DNA of 6,991 nucleotides from ZLKRG08 sp963977625 (GTDB lineage: Bacteria > Actinomycetota > Actinomycetes > Nanopelagicales > Nanopelagicaceae): assembly GCA_963977625.1 (NCBI GenBank), contig CAXBPX010000063.1, forward strand, positions 1-6,991, in the 5' to 3' direction. Of the stretch, positions 1 through 6,562 are shown in pieces. Numbering within the stretch: position 1 is the first letter of the stretch; the number at the start of each line of letters is the position of its first letter. The notes beneath the pieces were generated by a model. The model ran no database searches. It had not been told where the DNA came from and worked only from the letters and a program-made list of their open reading frames with translations. The position numbers and the translations under genes were made by a program.

Positions 1-1402
1 TATATCCGGTATGCCCTTCTCCAGATACCGAAATCAGAATTGAATTAAGCAAAACTTGCGACAACTTAACCGCCCATTGATAAGGAGTAGCCGGATCATT
101 GGTAGTTCCGATCACCATCACTTGAGTTTTCATAGAAATTGGCCCATCGATTAATTCATATTTTGATTTCGGTAGATATTCACAGTCCATTTCAGAATAC
201 ATTAAATATTTTCCAAATATCGGTGCTGCATTTTTTATTTGCTCTTGATCCGCCCCCGTTGGTGGGAAGTCTGCACATGAAATTACCGAAAGTGAAGAAG
301 CATCATTTGATAGATAATTGCCGTTGGAATCTCGGCGATTATATTGATCTGCCATATCAAGTAGCGCTTTGCCATCTGAATTAAATAAATCAGTTAACGC
401 TTTGCGTAAAACTGGCCAACCATCTATTTGATCATAAAGCCCAAAGGCAATTCCATACATTGCCAAAGATTCTGTAAGTTGGCGATCACCAACTTGTATT
501 GGCTGCTTACGAATTTCGGTCAACTTATCTGTTATCTGGGTTGCAAAATTATCATTTAAAGCGCAGTTGCCCTGTTTAATACAATCATTTGCAAAAGCGT
601 TAAAAGCTGAATCAAATCCAACTGCTTGCTGCAGAGTTTGTTGGAAAGAATTTAAAGTCGGATCTACTGCACCATCAAGTACAAATCTTCCAACTCGATC
701 TGGAAAGATTTTGGCATAAAGAGTTCCCAAATAAGTTCCATATGATTTACCTAAGTAATTTAACTTGGCATCACCTAACAATGCGCGCAAAATATCCATA
801 TCCTTTGCCGCATTGGCTGTTGCATAAAATGCTAAATACTTATTTTCTGCCTGGCAATTTTCGGCAAATTTCTTGGTTTCAGCCTGCATTTGCGCTAATT
901 CTGCCGCATTTTCTGGGTAGGCATTTGATGCATAGGCTTCATCAATTTCTTTATTGTTAAGGCAATCAATCGGCGCAGAACGCCCTACCCCACGAGGATC
1001 AAATCCCACAATATTAAAATTTTCATTCACTGCGTTAGTGAAGGCATCTGCATATGAATATGCATAATCAATGCCAGAGCCTCCTGGGCCACCTGGATTG
1101 ACGACTAAATTTCCGATTGCATTTACTGCTTCATGTTTCATTACCGCAATATCAAATTCACCTAATTCAATATTTTCATAATCAATTGGCACTTTATATG
1201 TAGCGCATTTAAACCCGCCATAGCAATCTAGCCAGTTGAAATTCTGATTGTAATAACCGGCAATAGTTGCAGGGCTCAACTTGCCACGCGTTGGTTGGAA
1301 TGGATCCTTGTTTTGATTAAAAAGATTTGCAAGAGTAACTGCTAATAGCAGTGCGATGATTGCAAAGGAGAGTAATTTTAAAGTTACTTTATTAATTCGC
1401 AC
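1..1402 (-). CDS. Exported alpha/beta-hydrolase, tripeptidyl-aminopeptidase-like (peptidase family S33), C-terminus cut off by the window edge
   Basis: Translating the minus strand gives 467 uninterrupted codons with no stop before the window edge. The start is a GTG at 1402, chosen because a GGAAG ribosome binding site lies 7 nt upstream and a hydrophobic N-terminus follows (about residues 8-22, in MRINKVTLKLLSFAII and on), which suggests a signal peptide or membrane anchor. The fold landmarks of TAP-like S33 enzymes are all visible: the oxyanion motif NPGGPGGSG at 102-110, FDPRGVGRS at 134-142, the nucleophile elbow GKSYG with Ser220, the acid Asp436 in GTTNDPATP and His464 in GEGHTGY. The catalytic triad is therefore complete and only a short tail should be missing. 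Family members release short N-terminal peptides outside the cytoplasm; the substrate here is unknown. The gene overlaps the end of holB by 19 bp and is likely the last or a late gene of the tmk-holB operon. Several Cys residues (e.g. in LDCYGGFKC) fit an exported, disulfide-bonded protein. Confidence 0.9.
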   Translation of the reverse strand, partial: MRINKVTLKLLSFAIIALLLAVTLANLFNQNKDPFQPTRGKLSPATIAGYYNQNFNWLDCYGGFKCATYKVPIDYENIELGEFDIAVMKHEAVNAIGNLVVNPGGPGGSGIDYAYSYADAFTNAVNENFNIVGFDPRGVGRSAPIDCLNNKEIDEAYASNAYPENAAELAQMQAETKKFAENCQAENKYLAFYATANAAKDMDILRALLGDAKLNYLGKSYGTYLGTLYAKIFPDRVGRFVLDGAVDPTLNSFQQTLQQAVGFDSAFNAFANDCIKQGNCALNDNFATQITDKLTEIRKQPIQVGDRQLTESLAMYGIAFGLYDQIDGWPVLRKALTDLFNSDGKALLDMADQYNRRDSNGNYLSNDASSLSVISCADFPPTGADQEQIKNAAPIFGKYLMYSEMDCEYLPKSKYELIDGPISMKTQVMVIGTTNDPATPYQWAVKLSQVLLNSILISVSGEGHTGY

Positions 1403-2508
1403 ATCAAAGCTTCCATTACCAAAAGTGGCGCACCATTTCGTTGCAAACTCTCACGAGCACTCATGATGGCATCCATCTTGGCAATTGTTTTATGTGATTG
1501 GGTATTCGCGGCCATCTTATTAATCTGCTCTGCAAGTTCGGCATTGATCAAGTCACCATTGTGGCCAGCTTGCACCAAAATCACATCGCGATAAAAAGTT
1601 GCTAGATCCAGAAGTGCACCATCTAAAGTATCTCTGGTAATTCTGGTAGATCTAGATTTCTGTTCTTTCTCTAGTTCTTTAAGTGCTTTGCCGCTTCCTT
1701 TACCTAATGCAGTGGAAAGCTCTTCATATTCTTTTTCATCTAGCGCTTGTGAAATGGCATCCGATTCGGCATTTGCAAGTTCCACTAATTTAGCGGCCGC
1801 TGCATATGCTGCAGCCACGCTATTTAATTGGCTGGGAATGCTTAATATCGCGCTTCTGCGATTTCGGACCGCTTCATTGGTTGCTAAATGTCTAGCTCTT
1901 CCAACATGGCCTTGCGAAACTCTTGCGGCAAAATCTGCCATCTTTGGTGCAATTTGATGTTGTTCGATTAGAAATTTAGAGACTTCATGATTTGACGGGG
2001 TGTGTAATTGAATATGGCGACAACGTGAACGAATGGTTGGCAAAATATCATGCAACGTTGGCGCACAAAGTAGCCAAACAGTACGAAGTCCTGGTTCTTC
2101 GATCGCTTTTAGTAGCGCGTTTGCAGCAGATTCAGTTAAGCGATCTGCATCTTCCATTACTACTACGCGCCAGCCGCCCATCGATGGCGCCCATGCAGTT
2201 CGCGTTAGTAATTCGCGGACCTCATCAATCTTTATTGATAAACCTTCGCTCTTTAAAACTTCTACATCTGGGTGTGCACCAGATTTTGCAGTTACGCAAT
2301 CATTGCAAGTACCACAACCGCCGCTTTTGCAAACTAAAGCTTGCGCAAATGCAATTGCGGCTGAGGAACGGCCACTACCTGGTGGACCAGTAAAAATCCA
2401 CGCATGTGTCATTTCTTGTGATTCTTCGCCGCTTGCTGCCGCTTTTGCAGCAGCAGTTAATTTTTCAATTAAATGTGATTGACCGATTAATTGGTCGTAG
2501 ACACTCAC
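1384..2508 (-). CDS. holB: DNA polymerase III subunit delta' (clamp loader)
   Basis: A 374-residue AAA+ clamp-loader subunit; delta' works with DnaX and delta to load the beta sliding clamp at the replication fork. Visible motifs in order: the N-terminal YDQLIGQ box (4-10), a P-loop-like GPPGSGRSS (41-49), a four-Cys zinc site with C59, C64, C67 and C70, a degenerate Walker B segment VVVMEDADRL (114-123), then NALLKAIEEP (129-138) and the SRC motif (160-162) that delta' contributes to a neighbouring ATPase site. The P-loop Lys is replaced by Arg47, so this subunit probably does not hydrolyse ATP, as is known for delta'. The start is a GTG whose last two bases sit in the TGA stop of the upstream MFS-tmk gene (GTGA, 4-bp overlap). 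No strong ribosome binding site precedes it, which fits translational coupling. tmk next to holB is a classical bacterial arrangement. The C-terminal third (about 205-374) is less conserved and was assigned by position only. Confidence 0.95.
   Translation of the reverse strand: MSVYDQLIGQSHLIEKLTAAAKAAASGEESQEMTHAWIFTGPPGSGRSSAAIAFAQALVCKSGGCGTCNDCVTAKSGAHPDVEVLKSEGLSIKIDEVRELLTRTAWAPSMGGWRVVVMEDADRLTESAANALLKAIEEPGLRTVWLLCAPTLHDILPTIRSRCRHIQLHTPSNHEVSKFLIEQHQIAPKMADFAARVSQGHVGRARHLATNEAVRNRRSAILSIPSQLNSVAAAYAAAAKLVELANAESDAISQALDEKEYEELSTALGKGSGKALKELEKEQKSRSTRITRDTLDGALLDLATFYRDVILVQAGHNGDLINAELAEQINKMAANTQSHKTIAKMDAIMSARESLQRNGAPLLVMEALMCELIK
1410..1414 (-). promoter_or_regulatory. Ribosome binding site of the peptidase gene, inside holB
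   Basis: The minus strand reads GGAAG, then 7 nt, then GTG at 1402. The site lies within the last codons of holB, so translation of the peptidase is probably coupled to that of holB. It decides the GTG start, because no in-frame ATG lies nearby before the hydrophobic segment. Confidence 0.55.
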
Positions 2509-4577
2509 TTTGATTTCTTTCGCAAATGTGGTTTCTTAATGATTCGTTTTTTAAGCTTTGGTTTCTTTTCAATCTTATTTAAATCGCGTAATTCGCTGAC
2601 TCTAGAAATAATCACTGCATGAATATCTTCAATACTCTGTCGGCCATCTACAACCACATATCTTTCTGGGTCCAACAAAGCTAAAGAGAGAAATTCTTGA
2701 CGAACTCGATCGTGAAATGCATGTGATTCACTTTCCAATCGATCCTTAGATTTCAAACGCGAAATGCCGATTTCTGCTGGTAAATCAATAATGATGGTCA
2801 AAGTTGGGATTAATGATTCAGTAGCCCACCGTGAAATCCGGCCAACTTCTCCTGGTGATAAAACTCTGCCCGCACCTTGGTATGCAATTGAGGAATCTAA
2901 ATATCGGTCTGTAATTACAATTTCACCACGATCAAGCGCTGGGCGAATTAAAGTTTCTACGTGATGCGCGCGATCAGCTGCATACAAAAGTGCTTCGGCG
3001 CGCGGTGAGACATGATCATGTGTATGCAACAAAATATCGCGCAACTCTTTGCCTAATTTAGTGCCACCAGGTTCGCGCGTTAAAACCACCACATGTCCTT
3101 GGGATTCAAAATATTCTTTTAATAATTTTGATTGGGTCGATTTACCGCAACCTTCGCCACCTTCAAAAGAAATGAATACGCCTTTGGCATGTCCAGTTAC
3201 TTGTGCACCTAAATCTCCGCGAAGCGCTGAAACCACATCACTCATTAATGAAATGCCAGGGCGATCTCGCATCTGTCTATATGAAACTACACCAATTAGC
3301 CCAGCCAGAATTCCTGCAATCAAAATGGTAATTGAAGCGCCGTTATAAGTGACTTCAGAGTTCGCAAATTTATAAGTGTGTTGACCAACGGCCGCTGCAA
3401 TTAATGGCGCAATTGCCAAAACTGCTACTAATACAATACGAATTAAGGATTGCACGAAAGCAAAAGTGCGGCCTCGAACTTCATTTTCAACTTCCATGCC
3501 CAACATGGTGAAGCCGGTAACCCAGCTAATTCCGCTAAATGCGCCCAAAATTATGGTCACCATCACTGCAATTACTAAGTTACTAATTAGCGCCAAAGCC
3601 ACTAAGAAGAAACCGGCAATTGCTAAAGATGCGCCAAATAATCTGCGGCGTGAAAATTGAGAGAGCACACGTGGTCCAAAACCAATACCAGCTGCAAGCC
3701 CAGTAAATACCGAACCAAAGAGCACGCCATATGCAGCGTCACCGCCACCAAGATCGCTAACAAATGTTCTGGCTAAACCAATCACTGCGCCAGCAGCCAT
3801 AAATGCGCCGACCATTCCCACAATTAATCCACGAACAATTTTTGATTGGCTAACAAAGCGCCAACCTTCAAGTAGAGACTTGGCAATATTTTCGCCACCT
3901 TTACTTGATGCCGCACCACGCGGAATCTCTTCCATGCCAAAGACAATCCATGCGGTGTAGAAAAATGAGAATGCATTTATATATAACGCCACATCAGTGG
4001 TGTTGCCATTTAAGAATGGAAAGATGGCGCTAAGTGCACCAGAGATCAAAGCCAAAATTGAAAATAGTCCGGCTGCAATTGGCGCAGTTCCGTACGCTGC
4101 CAATAATGAAACTTGGTTTGCCGATTCTAATTTTTCTTTCGGCACCAAATTAGGTACCGATGCTTCTTTAGCTGGTGACCAAAATAGCGTTATACATTCC
4201 ACCAAAATGGTGGCTCCATATAACCAGTAATAATTTTGATAGAGCGCAATTGATACATATAGAGCTCCGCGCAAAATATCCGCAACCACCATTAATTTAC
4301 GGCGATCAAATTTATCTGCAATTACACCTGCAATTGGCCCTAGGAAAACGGATGGCAATAGACGCGCAATAAAGACACCGGCGATTGCAAAGTTTGCCGT
4401 TGAATAATTGCCTTGAGATAACTTCTGCGCCATCGCTGTAGTTGCAAGCAAACCCAGCCAATCTCCCAATGAAGAGAGCGCCATTGATTGCCAGAGCCTA
4501 CGAAAAGCAGGAATCGCTAAGACTCCCCTGGTCTCATCTTGACCCGGGGCGGCCGGAGTTGGAAGCGACTTTGCCAT
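2505..4577 (-). CDS. tmk: Bifunctional MFS-type membrane protein / thymidylate kinase (dTMP kinase) fusion
   Basis: A 690-residue fusion. Residues about 25-435 form an MFS-type domain with roughly 12 hydrophobic segments; the loop 2-3 motif reads GPIAGVIADKFDRRK (80-94), and LFWSPAKEASVPNLVP (131-146) resembles the MFS_3/EntS-like exporter group. Residues about 466-660 are a complete dTMP kinase, which makes dTDP from dTMP and ATP: P-loop EGGEGCGKST (472-481), REPGGT (501-506), the DRY-type motif TDRYLDSSIAYQG (556-568) and a LID region around DRLE (612-615) ending in DRVRQEF. The last 23 residues (668-690) carry 13 Lys or Arg in two imperfect copies of KKPKLKKR. The reading frame is continuous through the junction (about 436-465), so this is a real fusion; similar MFS-dTMP kinase fusions are annotated in other Actinobacteria. 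The ATG at 4577 has no Shine-Dalgarno but has a TAGAAT hexamer 8 nt upstream. The gene heads the operon with holB. The transported substrate cannot be told from sequence, and the MFS part may be a membrane anchor only. Confidence 0.93.
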   Translation of the reverse strand: MAKSLPTPAAPGQDETRGVLAIPAFRRLWQSMALSSLGDWLGLLATTAMAQKLSQGNYSTANFAIAGVFIARLLPSVFLGPIAGVIADKFDRRKLMVVADILRGALYVSIALYQNYYWLYGATILVECITLFWSPAKEASVPNLVPKEKLESANQVSLLAAYGTAPIAAGLFSILALISGALSAIFPFLNGNTTDVALYINAFSFFYTAWIVFGMEEIPRGAASSKGGENIAKSLLEGWRFVSQSKIVRGLIVGMVGAFMAAGAVIGLARTFVSDLGGGDAAYGVLFGSVFTGLAAGIGFGPRVLSQFSRRRLFGASLAIAGFFLVALALISNLVIAVMVTIILGAFSGISWVTGFTMLGMEVENEVRGRTFAFVQSLIRIVLVAVLAIAPLIAAAVGQHTYKFANSEVTYNGASITILIAGILAGLIGVVSYRQMRDRPGISLMSDVVSALRGDLGAQVTGHAKGVFISFEGGEGCGKSTQSKLLKEYFESQGHVVVLTREPGGTKLGKELRDILLHTHDHVSPRAEALLYAADRAHHVETLIRPALDRGEIVITDRYLDSSIAYQGAGRVLSPGEVGRISRWATESLIPTLTIIIDLPAEIGISRLKSKDRLESESHAFHDRVRQEFLSLALLDPERYVVVDGRQSIEDIHAVIISRVSELRDLNKIEKKPKLKKRIIKKPHLRKKSK

Positions 4578-4582
4578 AGAGG

Positions 4583-4619
4583 TGCATTCTATCGGGAGTA
4601 ATAAAACCGATTAAATGCA
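4583..4619. repeat. 13-bp inverted repeat in the regulator-tmk gap, possible operator
   Basis: Left arm TGCATTCTATCGG (4583-4595) and right arm CCGATTAAATGCA (4607-4619) are reverse complements at 11 of 13 positions, with an 11-nt spacer. The dyad fills most of the 54-bp gap between the LuxR-type gene and MFS-tmk, and its left arm contains the candidate -10 element. No T-run follows on the minus strand, so it does not look like an intrinsic terminator. It may be a binding site for a dimeric regulator, or a hairpin in read-through RNA. Confidence 0.55.
4586..4591 (-). promoter_or_regulatory. Candidate -10 element of the tmk-holB-peptidase operon
   Basis: The minus strand reads TAGAAT followed by 8 nt and the ATG at 4577. 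It fits the actinobacterial TANNNT -10 consensus, and no Shine-Dalgarno precedes the start, so a leaderless or very short-leader mRNA is inferred. No convincing -35 is seen. The hexamer lies inside one arm of the inverted repeat 4583-4619. Read-through from the upstream regulator gene is the alternative source of transcript. Confidence 0.4.
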
Positions 4620-4631
4620 GTGTTTATATGG

Positions 4632-5318
4632 TTAAACCCAGCCGTATTCCAGCGCACGTTGTGCTGCTTCGCGGCGATCACTAACTGCGAGCGCTTGGTA
4701 AATCCGCATAGTTTCGTGACGAATTGTGGAAACTGAATATCCCAACTGTTGTGCCAAGTCATGATTTGTTTTGCCATCAACCATACCTTTTAGAATGTTC
4801 AATTGACGTTTGGTTAATGAATCAACCGATGGCAACCCTTTTTCAGCACCTAAATCTTTCTCGCTTGAGAATTCCTGACTGTGGGTTAGCGAAAGATAAA
4901 GCGAAATTGCCAAAGCGTAGATATTTAATTCTTTTACAATTTCTTTCTTTTGTTGCGCATCTTTTTCGGCAGAAAATAAAATATTCATCCAACCGTAAGT
5001 ACTTCCTTTTGCCCGCAGTTCAATTAGCACTTGTCTATTGGTTGAAGTCCATGGCCCTGGTTGATGGCCCGCTGCAATCAGATTTACCTCAATATCTTTA
5101 TTGGTACGCCAAATTTGTCCGGGTACTAATTTTCCCGTTTCGTTGGTATCAAAACCATACTGGCCTAAATAGTGATAGCTGTCGTCTTTATTTAATCTAC
5201 CAAGTCGTGCACAACAGGCGCCATATCGAATTAAGTAATCAGTAATTAGCGCGCGACAAATTTCATCAGGTGTTGGCTTATTGGCAAGCCAACTTACAAA
5301 ACCTTGCATGAACTCCAT
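4632..5318 (-). CDS. LuxR/GerE-type HTH transcriptional regulator with a GAF-like sensor region
   Basis: A 228-residue regulator. The C-terminal 60 residues are a typical LuxR/GerE DNA-binding domain: SLTKRQLNILKGMVDGKTN (167-185), DLAQQLGYSVSTIRHE (187-202, with the recognition helix beginning near S195) and the final dimerisation helix to residue 228. Residues about 15-148 look like a small-molecule sensor with alternating strands and helices; I read it as GAF-like on pattern alone (e.g. RYGACCARLGRL, RQVLIELRAKGSTYGW), so the ligand and fold are uncertain. There is no phospho-receiver domain and no partner kinase nearby, so it is probably a one-component regulator. The ATG at 5318 is fixed by a strong AGGTGA ribosome binding site 6 nt upstream; a second in-frame ATG 9 nt downstream is less well spaced. 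It lies 54 bp upstream of MFS-tmk on the same strand, and the inverted repeat in that gap is a possible target. Confidence 0.85.
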   Translation of the reverse strand: MEFMQGFVSWLANKPTPDEICRALITDYLIRYGACCARLGRLNKDDSYHYLGQYGFDTNETGKLVPGQIWRTNKDIEVNLIAAGHQPGPWTSTNRQVLIELRAKGSTYGWMNILFSAEKDAQQKKEIVKELNIYALAISLYLSLTHSQEFSSEKDLGAEKGLPSVDSLTKRQLNILKGMVDGKTNHDLAQQLGYSVSTIRHETMRIYQALAVSDRREAAQRALEYGWV

Positions 5319-5324
5319 TAAATG

Positions 5325-5330
5325 TCACCT
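5325..5330 (-). promoter_or_regulatory. Shine-Dalgarno of the LuxR-type regulator gene
   Basis: The minus strand reads AGGTGA, 6 nt before the ATG at 5318. It is the strongest ribosome binding site in the window and contrasts with the leader-poor starts of MFS-tmk, sua5 and the SIMPL gene. It implies a leadered mRNA whose promoter lies in 5331-5433, where I could not pick a confident -10. Confidence 0.75.
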
Positions 5331-5433
5331 CATGGACTACTGACATATTGGCTATTACTTGGGAGTAGGTTAGGGGTAACTGCAGACAATTGGAACAAAT
5401 GTGAAAATTTTTCTGCTTTTTAAGCTTTATAAG

Positions 5434-5506
5434 TAGGCCCTGCGGGGATCGAACCCGCGACCCACGGATTAAAAGTCCGTTGCTCTACCGACTGAGCTAA
5501 AGGCCC
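5434..5506 (-). tRNA. tRNA-Lys, anticodon UUU
   Basis: The minus strand folds into a standard 73-nt cloverleaf. The 7-bp acceptor stem is GGGCCTT/AGGGCCT, with G-U as its first pair and one internal U-G pair. The D arm is GCTC/GAGC, the anticodon stem ACGGA/TCCGT with loop CTTTTAA (anticodon TTT), and the T arm GCGGG/CCCGC with loop TTCGATC. The discriminator is A and no 3' CCA is encoded, so CCA must be added after transcription. The tRNA reads AAA and AAG codons and, having U36, is a substrate for the t6A37 modification that starts with the Sua5 product encoded just upstream. Confidence 0.97.
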
Positions 5507-5512
5507 CTACTT

Positions 5513-5526
5513 GCTGGAAAACCAGC
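5513..5526. repeat. Small stem-loop just upstream of tRNA-Lys
   Basis: GCTGG (5513-5517), an AAAA loop and CCAGC (5522-5526) give a perfect 5-bp stem ending 7 nt before the tRNA 5' end. If tRNA transcription begins further upstream, this hairpin would lie in the pre-tRNA leader removed by RNase P. No T-run follows, so a terminator for sua5 is unlikely. Confidence 0.35.
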
Positions 5527-5538
5527 GCGAACCGGCGC

Positions 5539-5544
5539 AGTTTA
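5539..5544 (-). promoter_or_regulatory. Weak candidate -10 element for tRNA-Lys
   Basis: The minus strand reads TAAACT about 32 nt before the tRNA 5' end and would place the transcript start near 5532. The -35 region is poor. Read-through from sua5 could also supply the tRNA. Confidence 0.2.
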
Positions 5545-5547
5545 GCG

Positions 5548-5568
5548 TTAAATGAAATATTCGTTTAA
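5548..5568. repeat. AT-rich inverted repeat at the 3' end of sua5
   Basis: TTAAATGAA (5548-5556) and TTCGTTTAA (5560-5568) pair at 8 of 9 positions around a 3-nt loop, and the right arm includes the sua5 TAA stop. The stem is AT-rich and no T-run follows on the minus strand, so it is at most a weak 3'-end structure. Confidence 0.3.
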
Positions 5569-6545
5569 TCGTGAAGTACGCGGCCAGCGGCTGCGCGCAT
5601 TAATCGATCTCTTATCGCAATTGCAATGCCATAGCCCTGTGGTTGTGCCACTACCACTCGTTTTATTTCTTTCAAATCAGCTTCACGAAGTGCGGCGTAT
5701 AAATCATGGGCGAAAGCTTCGATGGACTTTGGTGCGGCTAAGCGAATTACTCCTGGTGGTGTTGGAATTTCAGCAAGGGCGATTAAGCCATCTCCTAGTT
5801 GTGGTGTTTCATCCAAAATTACTTGAGCACGAGGTGCGTAGTGATTTTCAAGGGAACCAGAAACGCGAATATCAGAATCTGCTGGTGAATCTACTTCTAA
5901 ACCGGTAACACTTTTTATATCTTCAATCGTAATTGCGCCTGGGCGAAGAATTTTTGGATTTGCGCCAGTGCAATCGATGATGGTGGATTCCACGCCAACA
6001 GAACATGGGCCGCCATCAAGAATTGCATCATTTGCATCTAAAAATGCACCGATTTCTTCGCGAACTGCTTCGGCGGAAGTTGGTGAGACTTGGCCAAAAC
6101 GATTTGCAGAAGGTGCGGCAATTCCTTTGCCACCTAGTTTGGCAAATTCATTTAATAGTTGAAGTGCAAGTGTTTGATTAGGAACGCGAATACCCACGGT
6201 GTTCTGATTTCCGGTGACGAAATCTTTTGCAAGTTCGGATCTGTTTAAAATCAAAGTCATTGGGCCTGGCCAAAATGCGCGAGCTAGATCAATTGCAAAA
6301 TCAGGTATTTCTTCGGCCCATTCGCCCATTAATTGCCAGTCGCCAATGTGCACGATGAGCGGGTGATCTTGCGGACGACCTTTCACCTTATATATACGCG
6401 AAACTGCAGATTCATTTTGAGCATCAGCTCCAAGCCCATACACAGTCTCTGTTGGGAAAGCTATCAGGTTGCCATCCTTTAATTGCTTTGCTGCGCGAGA
6501 TAAGGCATCAATCGTGCAGTCTGAGACAAATTGAGATGATGCCAT
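5565..6545 (-). CDS. sua5: Sua5/YciO/YrdC family L-threonylcarbamoyladenylate synthase
   Basis: A 326-residue cytoplasmic enzyme that makes threonylcarbamoyl-AMP from threonine, bicarbonate and ATP, the first step of t6A37 synthesis in tRNAs reading ANN codons. The YrdC domain (about 12-205) shows PTETVYGLG (31-39), KVKGRP (53-58), PLIVHI (62-67), PGPMT (93-97), PSANRFGQVSPT (145-156), ESTIIDCT (186-193) and RPG (201-203). A linker with the conserved HYAPR (235-239) joins it to a C-terminal Sua5 domain (about 240-326), so this is the longer two-domain Sua5 type and not the short TsaC type. The ATG at 6545 has no Shine-Dalgarno; instead a TATTCT hexamer ends exactly 6 nt before it, pointing to a leaderless mRNA. 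In many Actinobacteria the gene follows prfA-prmC; here it heads its own transcript, with a divergent gene starting 17 bp away. tRNA-Lys follows 58 bp downstream on the same strand. Confidence 0.95.
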   Translation of the reverse strand: MASSQFVSDCTIDALSRAAKQLKDGNLIAFPTETVYGLGADAQNESAVSRIYKVKGRPQDHPLIVHIGDWQLMGEWAEEIPDFAIDLARAFWPGPMTLILNRSELAKDFVTGNQNTVGIRVPNQTLALQLLNEFAKLGGKGIAAPSANRFGQVSPTSAEAVREEIGAFLDANDAILDGGPCSVGVESTIIDCTGANPKILRPGAITIEDIKSVTGLEVDSPADSDIRVSGSLENHYAPRAQVILDETPQLGDGLIALAEIPTPPGVIRLAAPKSIEAFAHDLYAALREADLKEIKRVVVAQPQGYGIAIAIRDRLMRAAAGRVLHD

Positions 6546-6550
6546 GGAAG

Positions 6551-6557
6551 TAGAATA
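6551..6557. promoter_or_regulatory. Overlapping divergent -10 elements for sua5 and the SIMPL gene
   Basis: On the plus strand TAGAAT (6551-6556) is followed by 6 nt and the ATG at 6563. On the minus strand TATTCT (6557-6552) is followed by 6 nt and the sua5 ATG at 6545. Both hexamers match TANNNT, and the 6-nt gap puts the expected +1 on the A of each ATG. The two predicted starts are 18 bp apart. Neither gene has a well-placed Shine-Dalgarno. The -35 regions, which would lie inside the opposite coding sequences, are not convincing. Confidence 0.55.
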
Positions 6558-6562
6558 TCGCT

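Noticed and set aside
139..960. Short plus-strand open frames in the first kilobase
   Set aside because: The minus strand here encodes the S33 peptidase continuously, with all catalytic motifs in frame. The plus frames are shadows.
1992..2482. Two overlapping open frames (133 and 149 codons) on the plus strand opposite holB
   Set aside because: Both lie antisense to conserved holB motifs, have low-complexity composition and no ribosome binding site.
4583..4619. Inverted repeat read as an intrinsic terminator of the LuxR-type gene
   Set aside because: The stem has two mismatches and an 11-nt loop and is followed on the minus strand by CCTCTATG, with no T-run.
4724..5245. 173-codon open frame on the plus strand opposite the LuxR-type gene
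   Set aside because: It is antisense to a well-supported regulator with a strong ribosome binding site and shows no recognisable motif or start signal. It is best explained as a shadow frame.
5401..5433. AT-rich stretch with an AAGCTT palindrome just downstream of tRNA-Lys, considered as its terminator
   Set aside because: No GC-rich stem with a following T-run could be built in the direction of transcription.
5434..5506. tRNA-Lys as an integration (attachment) site
   Set aside because: No integrase gene, no repeated tRNA fragment and no foreign-looking cargo are present in the window.
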